IMG/VR virus record: IMGVR_UViG_3300006793_000044
Location: 1-53,147 of that record
DNA length: 53,147 bases
Source: a virus
Strand: one strand, 5' to 3'
Shown: positions 1-7,252 of the stretch, piece after piece
Layout: the number at the start of each line of letters is the position of its first letter
How positions within the stretch are numbered: the stretch's first letter is position 1
Translations under genes and position numbers: made by a program
Notes under the pieces: model-generated
Told to the model about the DNA's origin: nothing
Databases searched by the model: none
What the model saw: only the letters and a program-made list of their open reading frames with translations

Positions 1-906
1 GATGGCAGTGACTCTATATTTAAAACATATGTAAATGGCACATTGTCTGCAACTTCTACATTTGCGATGACAACAATTTATTATGCCAGCCAATCAACTT
101 ACATTATGAATTACGGGCCTATTGCTGAGAGACCAACGGGTTACTTGTGTGATTTTAAATTGGTTAATGGTACTGCGACAGCCCCTAACAGTTCAAACCC
201 AACGGCCCCTGCAACAAATACAACCAACACCAAGCTATTGCTAAACATGGCAGATGGACAGGCGATTGACAGTGCTGCACAGAATAATCTGACGTTGGTT
301 GGTACTGCTAAAACTAGCACTGCTCAAAAACTATATGGTACTGCGTCACTACTGCTGGATGGTAATAGTGATTTAGTAACATTGCCAGCAGACGTAGGTA
401 GGTTTTCTGCGAGTAACGCACCACTAGATTTTACAATAGAGCTTGCATTTAGACTTGCCGCCAATGTTGGTGGCACACCCAATTCTATAATTGCTCGCTG
501 GGAAACTAGCGGTGATAATCGTAGTTGGATGGTGCGTATGGATAATGTTAGTTCAGAAAATAAAATGAAGTTTTTTGACAGTTCTACTGGAAGCAACTAT
601 GCTTCTACAACTTTTTCCACTGCATTTAGCAGCGAAACTTGGTATCAAATAGCTCTCGTTAGTACCTCTGGAGCCGTCAAACTTTACGTCAACGGCACTG
701 CCGACAGTACAACTCATACTTGGACAACAGGTGTTTTTAACGCTCCTTACGATTCTACTGCTTTATTAAGTATTGGGGCTAATGTGCCAAGCAACCCAGA
801 TAATTTTTTCAACGGTAATATTGATGAGGTAAGACTGAGCAAGTTTGCCCGTTACACCAGTAATTACACAGCACCGACAGAACCATTTGCAGACAAAGGA
901 CAATAG
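1..906 (+). CDS. Tail fibre, C-terminal part (LamG-like), 5' end outside window
   Basis: Frame 1 is open from the first base and ends at TAG 904-906, giving about 301 residues. From about residue 75 the protein has a concanavalin/LamG-like beta-sandwich pattern: a KLLLNM strand, FTIELAFRL, WYQIALVSTSGAVKLYVNG and a final NGNIDEVRLSKFARY strand, as in phage fibre tips that bind glycans. It is probably the receptor-binding end of the fibre that starts at 50347 and runs off the right edge. Joining the two edges base to base puts them out of frame, and the protein text does not obviously continue, so part of the gene is probably missing. The internal TTG at 43 is not the real start. Confidence 0.8.
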   Translation, partial: DGSDSIFKTYVNGTLSATSTFAMTTIYYASQSTYIMNYGPIAERPTGYLCDFKLVNGTATAPNSSNPTAPATNTTNTKLLLNMADGQAIDSAAQNNLTLVGTAKTSTAQKLYGTASLLLDGNSDLVTLPADVGRFSASNAPLDFTIELAFRLAANVGGTPNSIIARWETSGDNRSWMVRMDNVSSENKMKFFDSSTGSNYASTTFSTAFSSETWYQIALVSTSGAVKLYVNGTADSTTHTWTTGVFNAPYDSTALLSIGANVPSNPDNFFNGNIDEVRLSKFARYTSNYTAPTEPFADKGQ

Positions 907-908
907 AC

Positions 909-1397
909 ATGAAGATAGCAAAACTAGAAGGCAGTAACATAGGTGAGATAGCAGACCACAAGTCTCTGTTTCCCAACACTAGCTTTCCCAAGTCTGGACC
1001 TGATGCTGATTGGCTTGCGGCTAATAGCTGTGCCGAAGTGGTGGTGTTCTTAGCTTATGACTCAGCCACACAGAAGAACGAGAGTGTAACACCATATCTG
1101 CAGGACGGTAAAGTATATACACGCCGTGTAACGGACATGACTACTGATGAACGTGCTGCTGTAGTCACTGCTGCTAATGTTGAAGTAGCTAGACTTAACA
1201 GAGCAGAAAGAGATAAACGTCTAGCTAGTTGTGATTGGGTTGTAACAAAAGCACTAGAAGCTGGTGGCTCTGTACCGTCTGCATGGGTAACTTACCGTAC
1301 AGCACTGCGTGATATTACTACACACTCTAACTGGCCTAATTTAGTGTATCCAGATATGGACGGTACGGGCGGCGATTGGCCTAATATTCCCAGTTAA
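909..1397 (+). CDS. Tail fibre assembly chaperone-like protein
   Basis: 162 residues, two bases after the fibre stop, with AAAGGA upstream. The C-terminal 60 residues (RDKRLASCDWVVTKALEAG, AWVTYRTALRDI, then a W-P motif) match the usual pattern of the phage tail assembly chaperone domain (Phage_tail_APC: R-L-x-x-x-D-W, W-x-x-Y-R-x-A-L-R-D). Such proteins lie directly after fibre genes and help fibres fold or attach. The N-terminal 90 residues are not recognised. Family recognition is from motif memory only. Confidence 0.65.
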   Translation: MKIAKLEGSNIGEIADHKSLFPNTSFPKSGPDADWLAANSCAEVVVFLAYDSATQKNESVTPYLQDGKVYTRRVTDMTTDERAAVVTAANVEVARLNRAERDKRLASCDWVVTKALEAGGSVPSAWVTYRTALRDITTHSNWPNLVYPDMDGTGGDWPNIPS

Positions 1398-1401
1398 CCC
1401 C

Positions 1402-1428
1402 TTGCTTTAATCATCTATGTGGTATAAT
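1402..1428 (+). promoter_or_regulatory. Putative extended -10 promoter
   Basis: TTGCTT at 1402-1407, a 15-nt spacer and TATAAT at 1423-1428 preceded by TGG, an extended -10. It lies in the only gap in this part of the late operon and would start transcription just upstream of the gene at 1465. The -10 is embedded in GGTATAATATTACC (1421-1434), a GGTA/TACC inverted repeat of the kind seen at other intergenic sites, so a regulator could block it. Confidence 0.5.
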
Positions 1429-1464
1429 ATTACCCCATAGCAACAATCAAAAATCCCCACACAT

Positions 1465-1908
1465 ATGAATAACTTATACCTGCTAAACCCGGCAGATGTT
1501 TTGGCTCAATGGCCCATAATAAAACCACATATAGATAGCGCCCTTGCCCACTCCGTGGGCGAAATAAACACCTTCCAATTGTTTCAGAAAGTGATGTCTG
1601 GGCATATCCATATATGGGTTTATCTGGATGAGAATACGCAGATTACAGCCGTTCTAAGCACCAGATTTCTGCAATACGAAAACCGCAAATCTTTGCAAAT
1701 AATGACTTGCGGCGGTGCAGTAGAAGATTGGGATATCTGGCTAGATCACAATTACGTTTTTGAGAATTTCTGCAAGAACAACGGCTGCTCATCCATACAA
1801 ATTTGGGGCCGCAAAGGATGGGGCCGCAAGCTGGCTAAAGTGACCAGCCAGACAGGCAAATCCTACAAATCCTTATATTATGTCTACGACATGGAGATCG
1901 ACAAATGA
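1465..1908 (+). CDS. Hypothetical protein, possible GNAT-like fold
   Basis: 147 residues starting at ATG 1465 after a 67-bp gap holding a promoter-like sequence. It has WVYLDENTQITAVLSTRF and, near the C-terminus, SIQIWGRKGWGRKLAK followed by LYYVYDMEI. That layout (beta hairpin, then a Gly/Arg-rich turn before an amphipathic helix) resembles small GNAT-like proteins found in phage structural operons. I cannot assign a substrate. The stop overlaps the next start (ATGA). Confidence 0.6.
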   Translation: MNNLYLLNPADVLAQWPIIKPHIDSALAHSVGEINTFQLFQKVMSGHIHIWVYLDENTQITAVLSTRFLQYENRKSLQIMTCGGAVEDWDIWLDHNYVFENFCKNNGCSSIQIWGRKGWGRKLAKVTSQTGKSYKSLYYVYDMEIDK

Positions 1909-3251
1909 CACTAACTAATCCGTTTGGTATTGAGCGCTACCTACACCCACGGCAATCGGGTATAATCGTATATAAAGGTGGCGGGGGAGCTCCTGCGCCA
2001 GTAACGCCACCCGCCCCTGTTGTTAATGTGGATGGCGGTCTTACAGACGAGCAATACCAAAACCTTATGGGGGGCATAGGCTCTCCAACAATCGCAGGAG
2101 TTGATGGTGCTGACCCTACAGCCGCAACAGGGCTGTACAATGAAGCCGCAACAATCGGAACCAACATGGACACCGGGTTTGCTGGGGTAAATACAAATAT
2201 CACAGACAGTATAGCTGGTGTTAATACAGGCGTTAATACAGGCTTTGCTGATCTTACCACCTTACTTGATCAATACAAAACTGACCAAACTAACCAATTC
2301 GGCGCAGTAAATACTGCAATGGCTGACAATACAGCGAACATAAATACTGGCCTTGGAACGCTGCAGACAAGCCAAGATGCTGGGTTCAACAACATGGGCA
2401 CCCGTTTTGATACCGTAGATACTGCAGGAGCTAATTTGCAGACCGCTGTTGATACTGGTTTCCAAGACACCGCTGCAACTTTGTCCAATACAAACGCCAA
2501 TATTAATACCGGCTTTGCGGATGCTAATACCGCTATGGCCGGGGGCTTTGCAGACACACAGGCAGGGATTACTAGCGCTGCTGACGCAGCTAGCACCCAG
2601 CTGAGTGGTGTTTCTGATGATGTGATGGCTGGTCAGAGAGGTCTGGCCACGGATCTAGGTACAATGTCTGCTAATCAAGATATTTATGCTGGATCTGTAC
2701 TTGGTAACCAAGAAGCACTTGCTGGTACACAGGATACATTCCAGAGCAACTTCGATGATTATGTTGAGCGCTACAGCGATGACACCCGTTTAGCTCAAGA
2801 TACCCGCGCAGATATGCAAAGGGCTAATGCTAATGCTAATTTGGCCTTGCGTACTGACATAGGTCAGCAAGCCGACATGGCTAACGTACAGGCAGCGGAA
2901 ACAGCTCGCCGAGTACAGGCTGTACAGATCAATCAAGCTAAAGACTTGGCTATGCAGGTCGCTAATAATGGTGGAGTTGATGCTGGGACACGGCAGAACT
3001 TCGCTAATCTGACTACAAGCTTCGACAACTCAGGGAACTTAATTCCCTCATCTGTCGATGGGGCAGGGAATAGGGTAAATCGAGCGATAGACCAACAAGG
3101 TAATTTGGTCCTGACCTCATTCAACAATCTGGGTCAACCAATTGGTAACCAGAGTATCAATATCGCGCAGTCATTAAGCGTTCTCGAACAGTTAAATAAA
3201 AACAACACTGCGAGTACAGGCTTTGCTGCCCCTTACCTATCAACAGGATAA
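1905..3251 (+). CDS. Repetitive structural protein (NTGFAD-type repeats)
   Basis: 448 residues. The N-terminus is Gly/Pro-rich (KGGGGAPAPVTPPAP). Residues about 80-240 repeat degenerate units of the type NTGFAD, NTNI, TSQDAGF and ANINTGF, predicted to form long alpha or beta-helical coils. The C-terminal third is Gln/Asn/Ala-rich with DNSGNLIPSS-type turns. The position between tail-fibre genes and endolysin suggests a virion component such as an internal or tail-associated fibrous protein. No catalytic motif is visible. Overlaps the previous gene by 4 nt. Confidence 0.7.
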   Translation: MTLTNPFGIERYLHPRQSGIIVYKGGGGAPAPVTPPAPVVNVDGGLTDEQYQNLMGGIGSPTIAGVDGADPTAATGLYNEAATIGTNMDTGFAGVNTNITDSIAGVNTGVNTGFADLTTLLDQYKTDQTNQFGAVNTAMADNTANINTGLGTLQTSQDAGFNNMGTRFDTVDTAGANLQTAVDTGFQDTAATLSNTNANINTGFADANTAMAGGFADTQAGITSAADAASTQLSGVSDDVMAGQRGLATDLGTMSANQDIYAGSVLGNQEALAGTQDTFQSNFDDYVERYSDDTRLAQDTRADMQRANANANLALRTDIGQQADMANVQAAETARRVQAVQINQAKDLAMQVANNGGVDAGTRQNFANLTTSFDNSGNLIPSSVDGAGNRVNRAIDQQGNLVLTSFNNLGQPIGNQSINIAQSLSVLEQLNKNNTASTGFAAPYLSTG

Positions 3252-3253
3252 AC

Positions 3254-3985
3254 ATGCACCCACAATCGATATCAGCTCAAGGCATCAATTTAGTTAAAAA
3301 GTTTGAGGGTCTGCACCGAGTGCAGCCCGATGGCATGGTTTCGAGTTACCGCTGCCCTGCAGGAAAATACACATGCGGATTTGGGGCCACTAGAGGCGTC
3401 AGATCTGGAACTAAATGGACTAAAGAGTACTGCGAGCAGCGGCTTATAGAAGATCTTAATGAGCACGGCAAAGCTGTTAAACGCCTCGTTAATGTTCCCC
3501 TATCTCAATACCAATATGACGCTCTCACATCTTTCGTTTTTAACCTCGGAGCCGGGGCTTTCAAAAGCTCAACGCTCCTTAAAAAACTAAACAAGGGGCT
3601 ATACGACGAAGTACCAGAGCAGCTAATGCGATGGAACAAAGCTAGGGTAGATGGCAAGCTTACTCCGTTAAATGGGCTTACCCGTAGGCGTTCTGCAGAG
3701 GCTTCCTTGTTCTCCTCAGATGCTGCTTTGCCCTCCGATGAGGGCGGATCAGAAATGCCTCAGAAGGTATCTGCAGCTGCACCTAAATCTTTGGCTAAAT
3801 CTAAGACAATGGCTGGCGCAGGTATTGCTGGAGCTGCCACTGCGATGAACGAGATCTCAGGCCAGCTGCAGGGCTTATTGCCATATGCAGACAGCCTCAA
3901 AGTACTGTTCTTAGTCTGCGCCATAGGCGGCATAGGCCTCGCCGCATACGCACGATTTAAGGACCACTCAGACGGGGTTCACTGA
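3254..3985 (+). CDS. Endolysin: GH24 muramidase with C-terminal membrane segment
   Basis: 243 residues. A T4-type lysozyme domain covers about 5-155: KKFEG with catalytic Glu18, then CPAGKYTCGFG with Cys34 and Thr40 spaced like the C/D-x5-T of the family triad, and the QYDALTSFVFNLGAGAF signature. There are 15 residues between Glu and Cys instead of the usual 8, so this loop has an insertion. After a Lys/Ala-rich linker a hydrophobic segment (about 215-233, LKVLFLVCAIGGIGLAAY) should span the inner membrane. The enzyme cuts peptidoglycan at lysis. A C-terminal anchor is uncommon for a lysozyme and may control its release. Spanins follow directly. Confidence 0.88.
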   Translation: MHPQSISAQGINLVKKFEGLHRVQPDGMVSSYRCPAGKYTCGFGATRGVRSGTKWTKEYCEQRLIEDLNEHGKAVKRLVNVPLSQYQYDALTSFVFNLGAGAFKSSTLLKKLNKGLYDEVPEQLMRWNKARVDGKLTPLNGLTRRRSAEASLFSSDAALPSDEGGSEMPQKVSAAAPKSLAKSKTMAGAGIAGAATAMNEISGQLQGLLPYADSLKVLFLVCAIGGIGLAAYARFKDHSDGVH

Positions 3986-4224
3986 TGTTTATATTCGGTA
4001 AGATTAAGATGTACATAATTGCAGCTTTGGCCGCTGCTCTACCGATCATTTACGTGATGGGCCGTTTGGCTGGGGCGAACAAAGAAAAGCAGAAAGTCCT
4101 TAAGGACGATCTACAGGCCGCAAACAAAAAAACTGATTTTTATAAGGCGATGGCTGATCATGAAAAAGATCCTGCTCTTAGTACCCGTGATGGTATCATT
4201 AATCGGGTGCGGAACGGTCTATAG
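3985..4224 (+). CDS. Inner-membrane spanin (Rz-like)
   Basis: 79 residues. An N-terminal signal anchor (about 9-27, MYIIAALAAALPIIYVMGR) is followed by a charged, Lys-rich helical stretch. Its start overlaps the endolysin stop by one base (TGATG), and the lipoprotein gene at 4160 begins inside its 3' end in another frame. Endolysin, then i-spanin, then embedded o-spanin is the classical Rz/Rz1 order for fusing the two membranes at lysis. It is short for an Rz protein, and the function rests on topology and context. Confidence 0.75.
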   Translation: MFIFGKIKMYIIAALAAALPIIYVMGRLAGANKEKQKVLKDDLQAANKKTDFYKAMADHEKDPALSTRDGIINRVRNGL

Positions 4225-4405
4225 AACGCAGCTAGAGGCGTATTGCCCAGCTGTTGTTGTCTACTCCGATGAATTTAATACAGGGCTTTCAACTGAGCTC
4301 GATAGCCTACCGCGCCAGAGCACTTACGTGCTCACGGCGGTAGGGGATTATATAGCGCTGCGCGATGAGCTCGCTGTCTGTGCGAGCGAAAGGGAGAAGC
4401 TCTGA
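4160..4405 (+). CDS. Outer-membrane lipoprotein spanin (Rz1-like), embedded start
   Basis: 81 residues. A short signal peptide ends in the lipobox LIGC (Cys17), so the mature lipoprotein would sit in the outer membrane facing the periplasm. The mature part is about 65 residues. The first 65 nt overlap the i-spanin gene in a different frame, the embedded Rz1 arrangement. It partners the 3985 protein in disrupting the outer membrane. The stop overlaps the next ATG. Confidence 0.8.
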   Translation: MKKILLLVPVMVSLIGCGTVYRTQLEAYCPAVVVYSDEFNTGLSTELDSLPRQSTYVLTAVGDYIALRDELAVCASEREKL

Positions 4406-6387
4406 TGTCTAACGCTGACACGAATACAGAAAAACAAAGCATTGGGGATAGAGTTGGGGCTGCTGTAAGTAAAGCCAAGGAAGACTTTAGTAATTGGCAA
4501 AATAGTAATCTAGAAAAAGCTAAAGAACAGGGGGCTTCTGGGTGGGCGGATTACCACAGTGGTCGTTCAATGAACGAAAAGGGGGAGCTAGTATACGGCT
4601 TAAATACTGGTGGAGATGATGGTCCTGCAGCTGGGCTCGTAAGTGCCCCAGCCCCTGCAGCTCCTGTCTTAACCAGATCCCCCGGTAACGTCAGCGCTGC
4701 AGACATTCTCAAGATGGCTGAAACCGCTGGACTTGTGAAATCCCAAGAGGACATGGAAGCCATTGTCGCAGATCCAAATGGCTTTTTATCCACTCGGGGT
4801 ATGACCATTACCGATCTAATCCCGTCTATGGATCCGAATGCCACTGGCACAAATCTAAACCCATACGACACACGATATGACCTCGGCACCGATCCTACCC
4901 TGACCACAGCTACGGTTGATGATGTGAACGCTGTTTCTGGAGTTACGAATCCAGGGGCGCAAACTTACACAGGGTCAACAGTTACAGGGAAATTAGATGC
5001 AAGCACTAAGGTAAATGCTGAGACAGGAACCATCGATGACGATAATCTTGTTAATACTAGCGATATTGAGATTGATGTAGCGGCAGAGGCCGAAGGCACA
5101 GGCGTACTGGGTAACTCTCTGAATGATTTTGCCACCCAAAACATCTCCACAATTATCGATACATCCACGCCAGCTGGTAAGCTGCTAGCTGAAAAGCTTG
5201 GTGAGGGCGGTTACACCGACCACAAAGCAACTATTCTAGGGCAGATGGATATTATTTCTGCTGAGTTTAAGGACAGCAACGGTAATCCAAAAATACCGCC
5301 TTGGGCACAAGCAATGGTCAGAGAGACCGAGAAGACTATTGCTTTTAGTGGCATTACTGGGACAGCGGCAACCGCTGCCTATGCAAATGCTGTGATGGAA
5401 GCAACCTTGGGCGTGGCTGATAAAGAGGCTGCTTTTTTCCAAACAATAACTACTAAGAACCTCGACAATCGCCAAGAAGGCATCATTAACAAAGCAAAGA
5501 TCCTAGCTAATTTTGAGCTGGGAAATCTTAACGCTCGAGAGACAGCGGCGGTCACAAACGCTAAAGCTTTTTTGGAGATGGATTTAAAAAACCTGACCAA
5601 TGAGCAGCAAGCCGAGGTTGTTAATAAACAGGCAGTCGTACAAGCTCTTTTTGAAGATCAAAAGGTTATGAACAGCCAACGGTTATTTACGGCAGAAAGC
5701 CGAAACGAGATGGCCAAGTTCTATGATGAGCTAAACTCAGCAATCGCTCGGCACAACTCCACAGAAATGAATACTTTAGCTAAGTTTAACGCTGGGGAAA
5801 CTAATACTGTTGGTCAGTTTAATGCTGAAATGTCAGATAGCCGAGACCGTTTTTACAGCGAAATGCAGTACAACATCGATGTCGCAAATGCCAAATGGAG
5901 ACAAACAGTCGAGACTACTGACACAGCTATGATGTTCGAGGCTGTCGGGCAAGACGTTAAGAACGCTCTCGATATCTCTACAGAGGCGCAAAACAGGCTG
6001 TGGGACAGCGTAGATAATCTTTTGGACTACATCTTCAAAGGCGCTGACAATGAGGCAAACAGAGACGCTGAAATTTTAGCTGCTCAAATCAGAGCTCAAG
6101 CTGGCAGCGGAAGCAGCTCAGATGGTAAGTGGGGAGCCTTTGGGAAAATAACGGCTGCAATAATTGCTAGTGATATGCGTCTTAAAGAAAACATCGAGCA
6201 CTTAGAAACTGTGGACGGTATCAGGTACTATACTTGGGATTGGAACGCTGAAGCTAAGCGCGTGGGTTTAAACACCGGGCCCACCTTCGGCGTGATGGCC
6301 CAAGAGGTCCAGAAAACCCACCCAGATGCAGTAGTGCAAGGCCCACAGGGATACTTGCTGGTAAATTACAGAGCGCTGCCTAAGTGA
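4405..6387 (+). CDS. Tail/spike-type structural protein with C-terminal S74 chaperone
   Basis: 660 residues. The N-terminal 300 residues are Thr/Asp/Gly-rich. Residues about 320-570 form long helices with NTLAKFNAGETNTVGQFNAE-type repeats. The C-terminus (about 591-660: SDMRLKENIEHLETVDGIRYYTWDWN, GVMAQEVQKTHPDAV, YLLVNYRAL) is a clear peptidase S74 intramolecular chaperone, including the Ser-Asp at the self-cleavage site. S74 domains help trimeric fibres fold and then cut themselves off. The partly helical rather than beta-helical body makes the exact structure uncertain. Confidence 0.85.
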   Translation: MSNADTNTEKQSIGDRVGAAVSKAKEDFSNWQNSNLEKAKEQGASGWADYHSGRSMNEKGELVYGLNTGGDDGPAAGLVSAPAPAAPVLTRSPGNVSAADILKMAETAGLVKSQEDMEAIVADPNGFLSTRGMTITDLIPSMDPNATGTNLNPYDTRYDLGTDPTLTTATVDDVNAVSGVTNPGAQTYTGSTVTGKLDASTKVNAETGTIDDDNLVNTSDIEIDVAAEAEGTGVLGNSLNDFATQNISTIIDTSTPAGKLLAEKLGEGGYTDHKATILGQMDIISAEFKDSNGNPKIPPWAQAMVRETEKTIAFSGITGTAATAAYANAVMEATLGVADKEAAFFQTITTKNLDNRQEGIINKAKILANFELGNLNARETAAVTNAKAFLEMDLKNLTNEQQAEVVNKQAVVQALFEDQKVMNSQRLFTAESRNEMAKFYDELNSAIARHNSTEMNTLAKFNAGETNTVGQFNAEMSDSRDRFYSEMQYNIDVANAKWRQTVETTDTAMMFEAVGQDVKNALDISTEAQNRLWDSVDNLLDYIFKGADNEANRDAEILAAQIRAQAGSGSSSDGKWGAFGKITAAIIASDMRLKENIEHLETVDGIRYYTWDWNAEAKRVGLNTGPTFGVMAQEVQKTHPDAVVQGPQGYLLVNYRALPK

Positions 6388-6515
6388 GCTCAGACACAGT
6401 AATACCCTTTCCCCAGCAAAGTGCTGTTGACCGCCAGTTCAGAGAACTAGAGCGGCAACGCGAGATAATTAGACAGCAAGCGCAATTAATAGCGGAGCGT
6501 AAAAATGAAGTTTGA
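6384..6515 (+). CDS. Small coiled-coil protein (43 aa)
   Basis: A GTG at 6384 overlaps the previous stop (GTGA) and opens a 43-residue frame to TGA 6513-6515. The product has a helical heptad-like stretch, RQFRELERQREIIRQQAQL. It fills what would otherwise be an unusual 117-bp gap in a tightly packed operon, and its 3' end overlaps the next ATG at 6505. No function is recognised. Confidence 0.55.
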   Translation: MSSDTVIPFPQQSAVDRQFRELERQREIIRQQAQLIAERKNEV

Positions 6516-6702
6516 AGACGCCATTAAAAAATCCATCAAAGGGTTTATAGAAGGCAAGGTGCCCCGCAACATTGCAGAGATGTCTGAAGAAGGGTTGATG
6601 TATACGCCCGAGTATATGGACAAGCTTGAAGAGGCGATGATGGCAGAGCCAGAGGCTGCTGATCCAACTGAACAGGAGATGCTTGATGCAGAAGCTCAGT
6701 AG
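6505..6702 (+). CDS. Small acidic hypothetical protein
   Basis: 65 residues. The N-terminus is basic (MKFEDAIKKSIKGFIEG) and the C-terminus acidic and Met/Glu/Ala-rich. GCGGAGCG upstream can serve as ribosome site. It overlaps its neighbours on both sides. Small acidic proteins of this type sit among internal virion genes in related phages, and I cannot name a role. Confidence 0.6.
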   Translation: MKFEDAIKKSIKGFIEGKVPRNIAEMSEEGLMYTPEYMDKLEEAMMAEPEAADPTEQEMLDAEAQ

Positions 6703-7252
6703 CCCAATCCCCGGAGCCAACTATACAACAGACACCCGCAATTACGGCTGGCATAGGCCCCCGGACATTGTGGAGTACGATGAAGGCGTTGAGTACTTTA
6801 TTACTAAGATGGATGAGCCCCGGGAGACTGACCTTATTATGTCTCTGATAGATCTAGAGACACCAATCACAGTTATAACTGCTAGCCTAATGCTGCAGGG
6901 CATCAGCCGGGGTAAGATTCCCATTGACCTCGCCATACTCATGGCGGGGCCTGTGGCTCGATATATTGAAATTATGGCTAAGTCTGAGGGAAAAACCTAC
7001 GAGATGGGTGCTAGTGATAAAGACCGTGTGTCGATCACTCCAACATCATTAAAAATGGCACTTGGCCTAGTGGACGCTGAAGACGCAACACCAGCGCCAG
7101 AAGCTGTTGAGCAGACGATTGAGGAACCGCCAGAAGGCGGTCTCATGGCAATGCCAGAAGAGCCCTTAGTAGCATCTGAAGACGAACAACAATCCATGCT
7201 CGGCATGGATGAGGAGCCTGTTGAAGAGGAGATGGCCGATGGGATGGCGTGA
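6686..7252 (+). CDS. Hypothetical protein with acidic tail
   Basis: 188 residues from ATG 6686 (a TTG one codon upstream is less likely). Residues about 1-115 look globular (GVEYFITKMDEPRETDLIMSL, GISRGKIPIDLAILMAGPVARYI). The C-terminal 70 residues are almost all Glu/Asp/Pro/Met (EEPPEGGLMAMPEEPLVASEDE), like acidic tails of assembly or DNA-mimic proteins. It lies just before the two large internal virion proteins and overlaps the next gene. Confidence 0.65.
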   Translation: MQKLSSPIPGANYTTDTRNYGWHRPPDIVEYDEGVEYFITKMDEPRETDLIMSLIDLETPITVITASLMLQGISRGKIPIDLAILMAGPVARYIEIMAKSEGKTYEMGASDKDRVSITPTSLKMALGLVDAEDATPAPEAVEQTIEEPPEGGLMAMPEEPLVASEDEQQSMLGMDEEPVEEEMADGMA

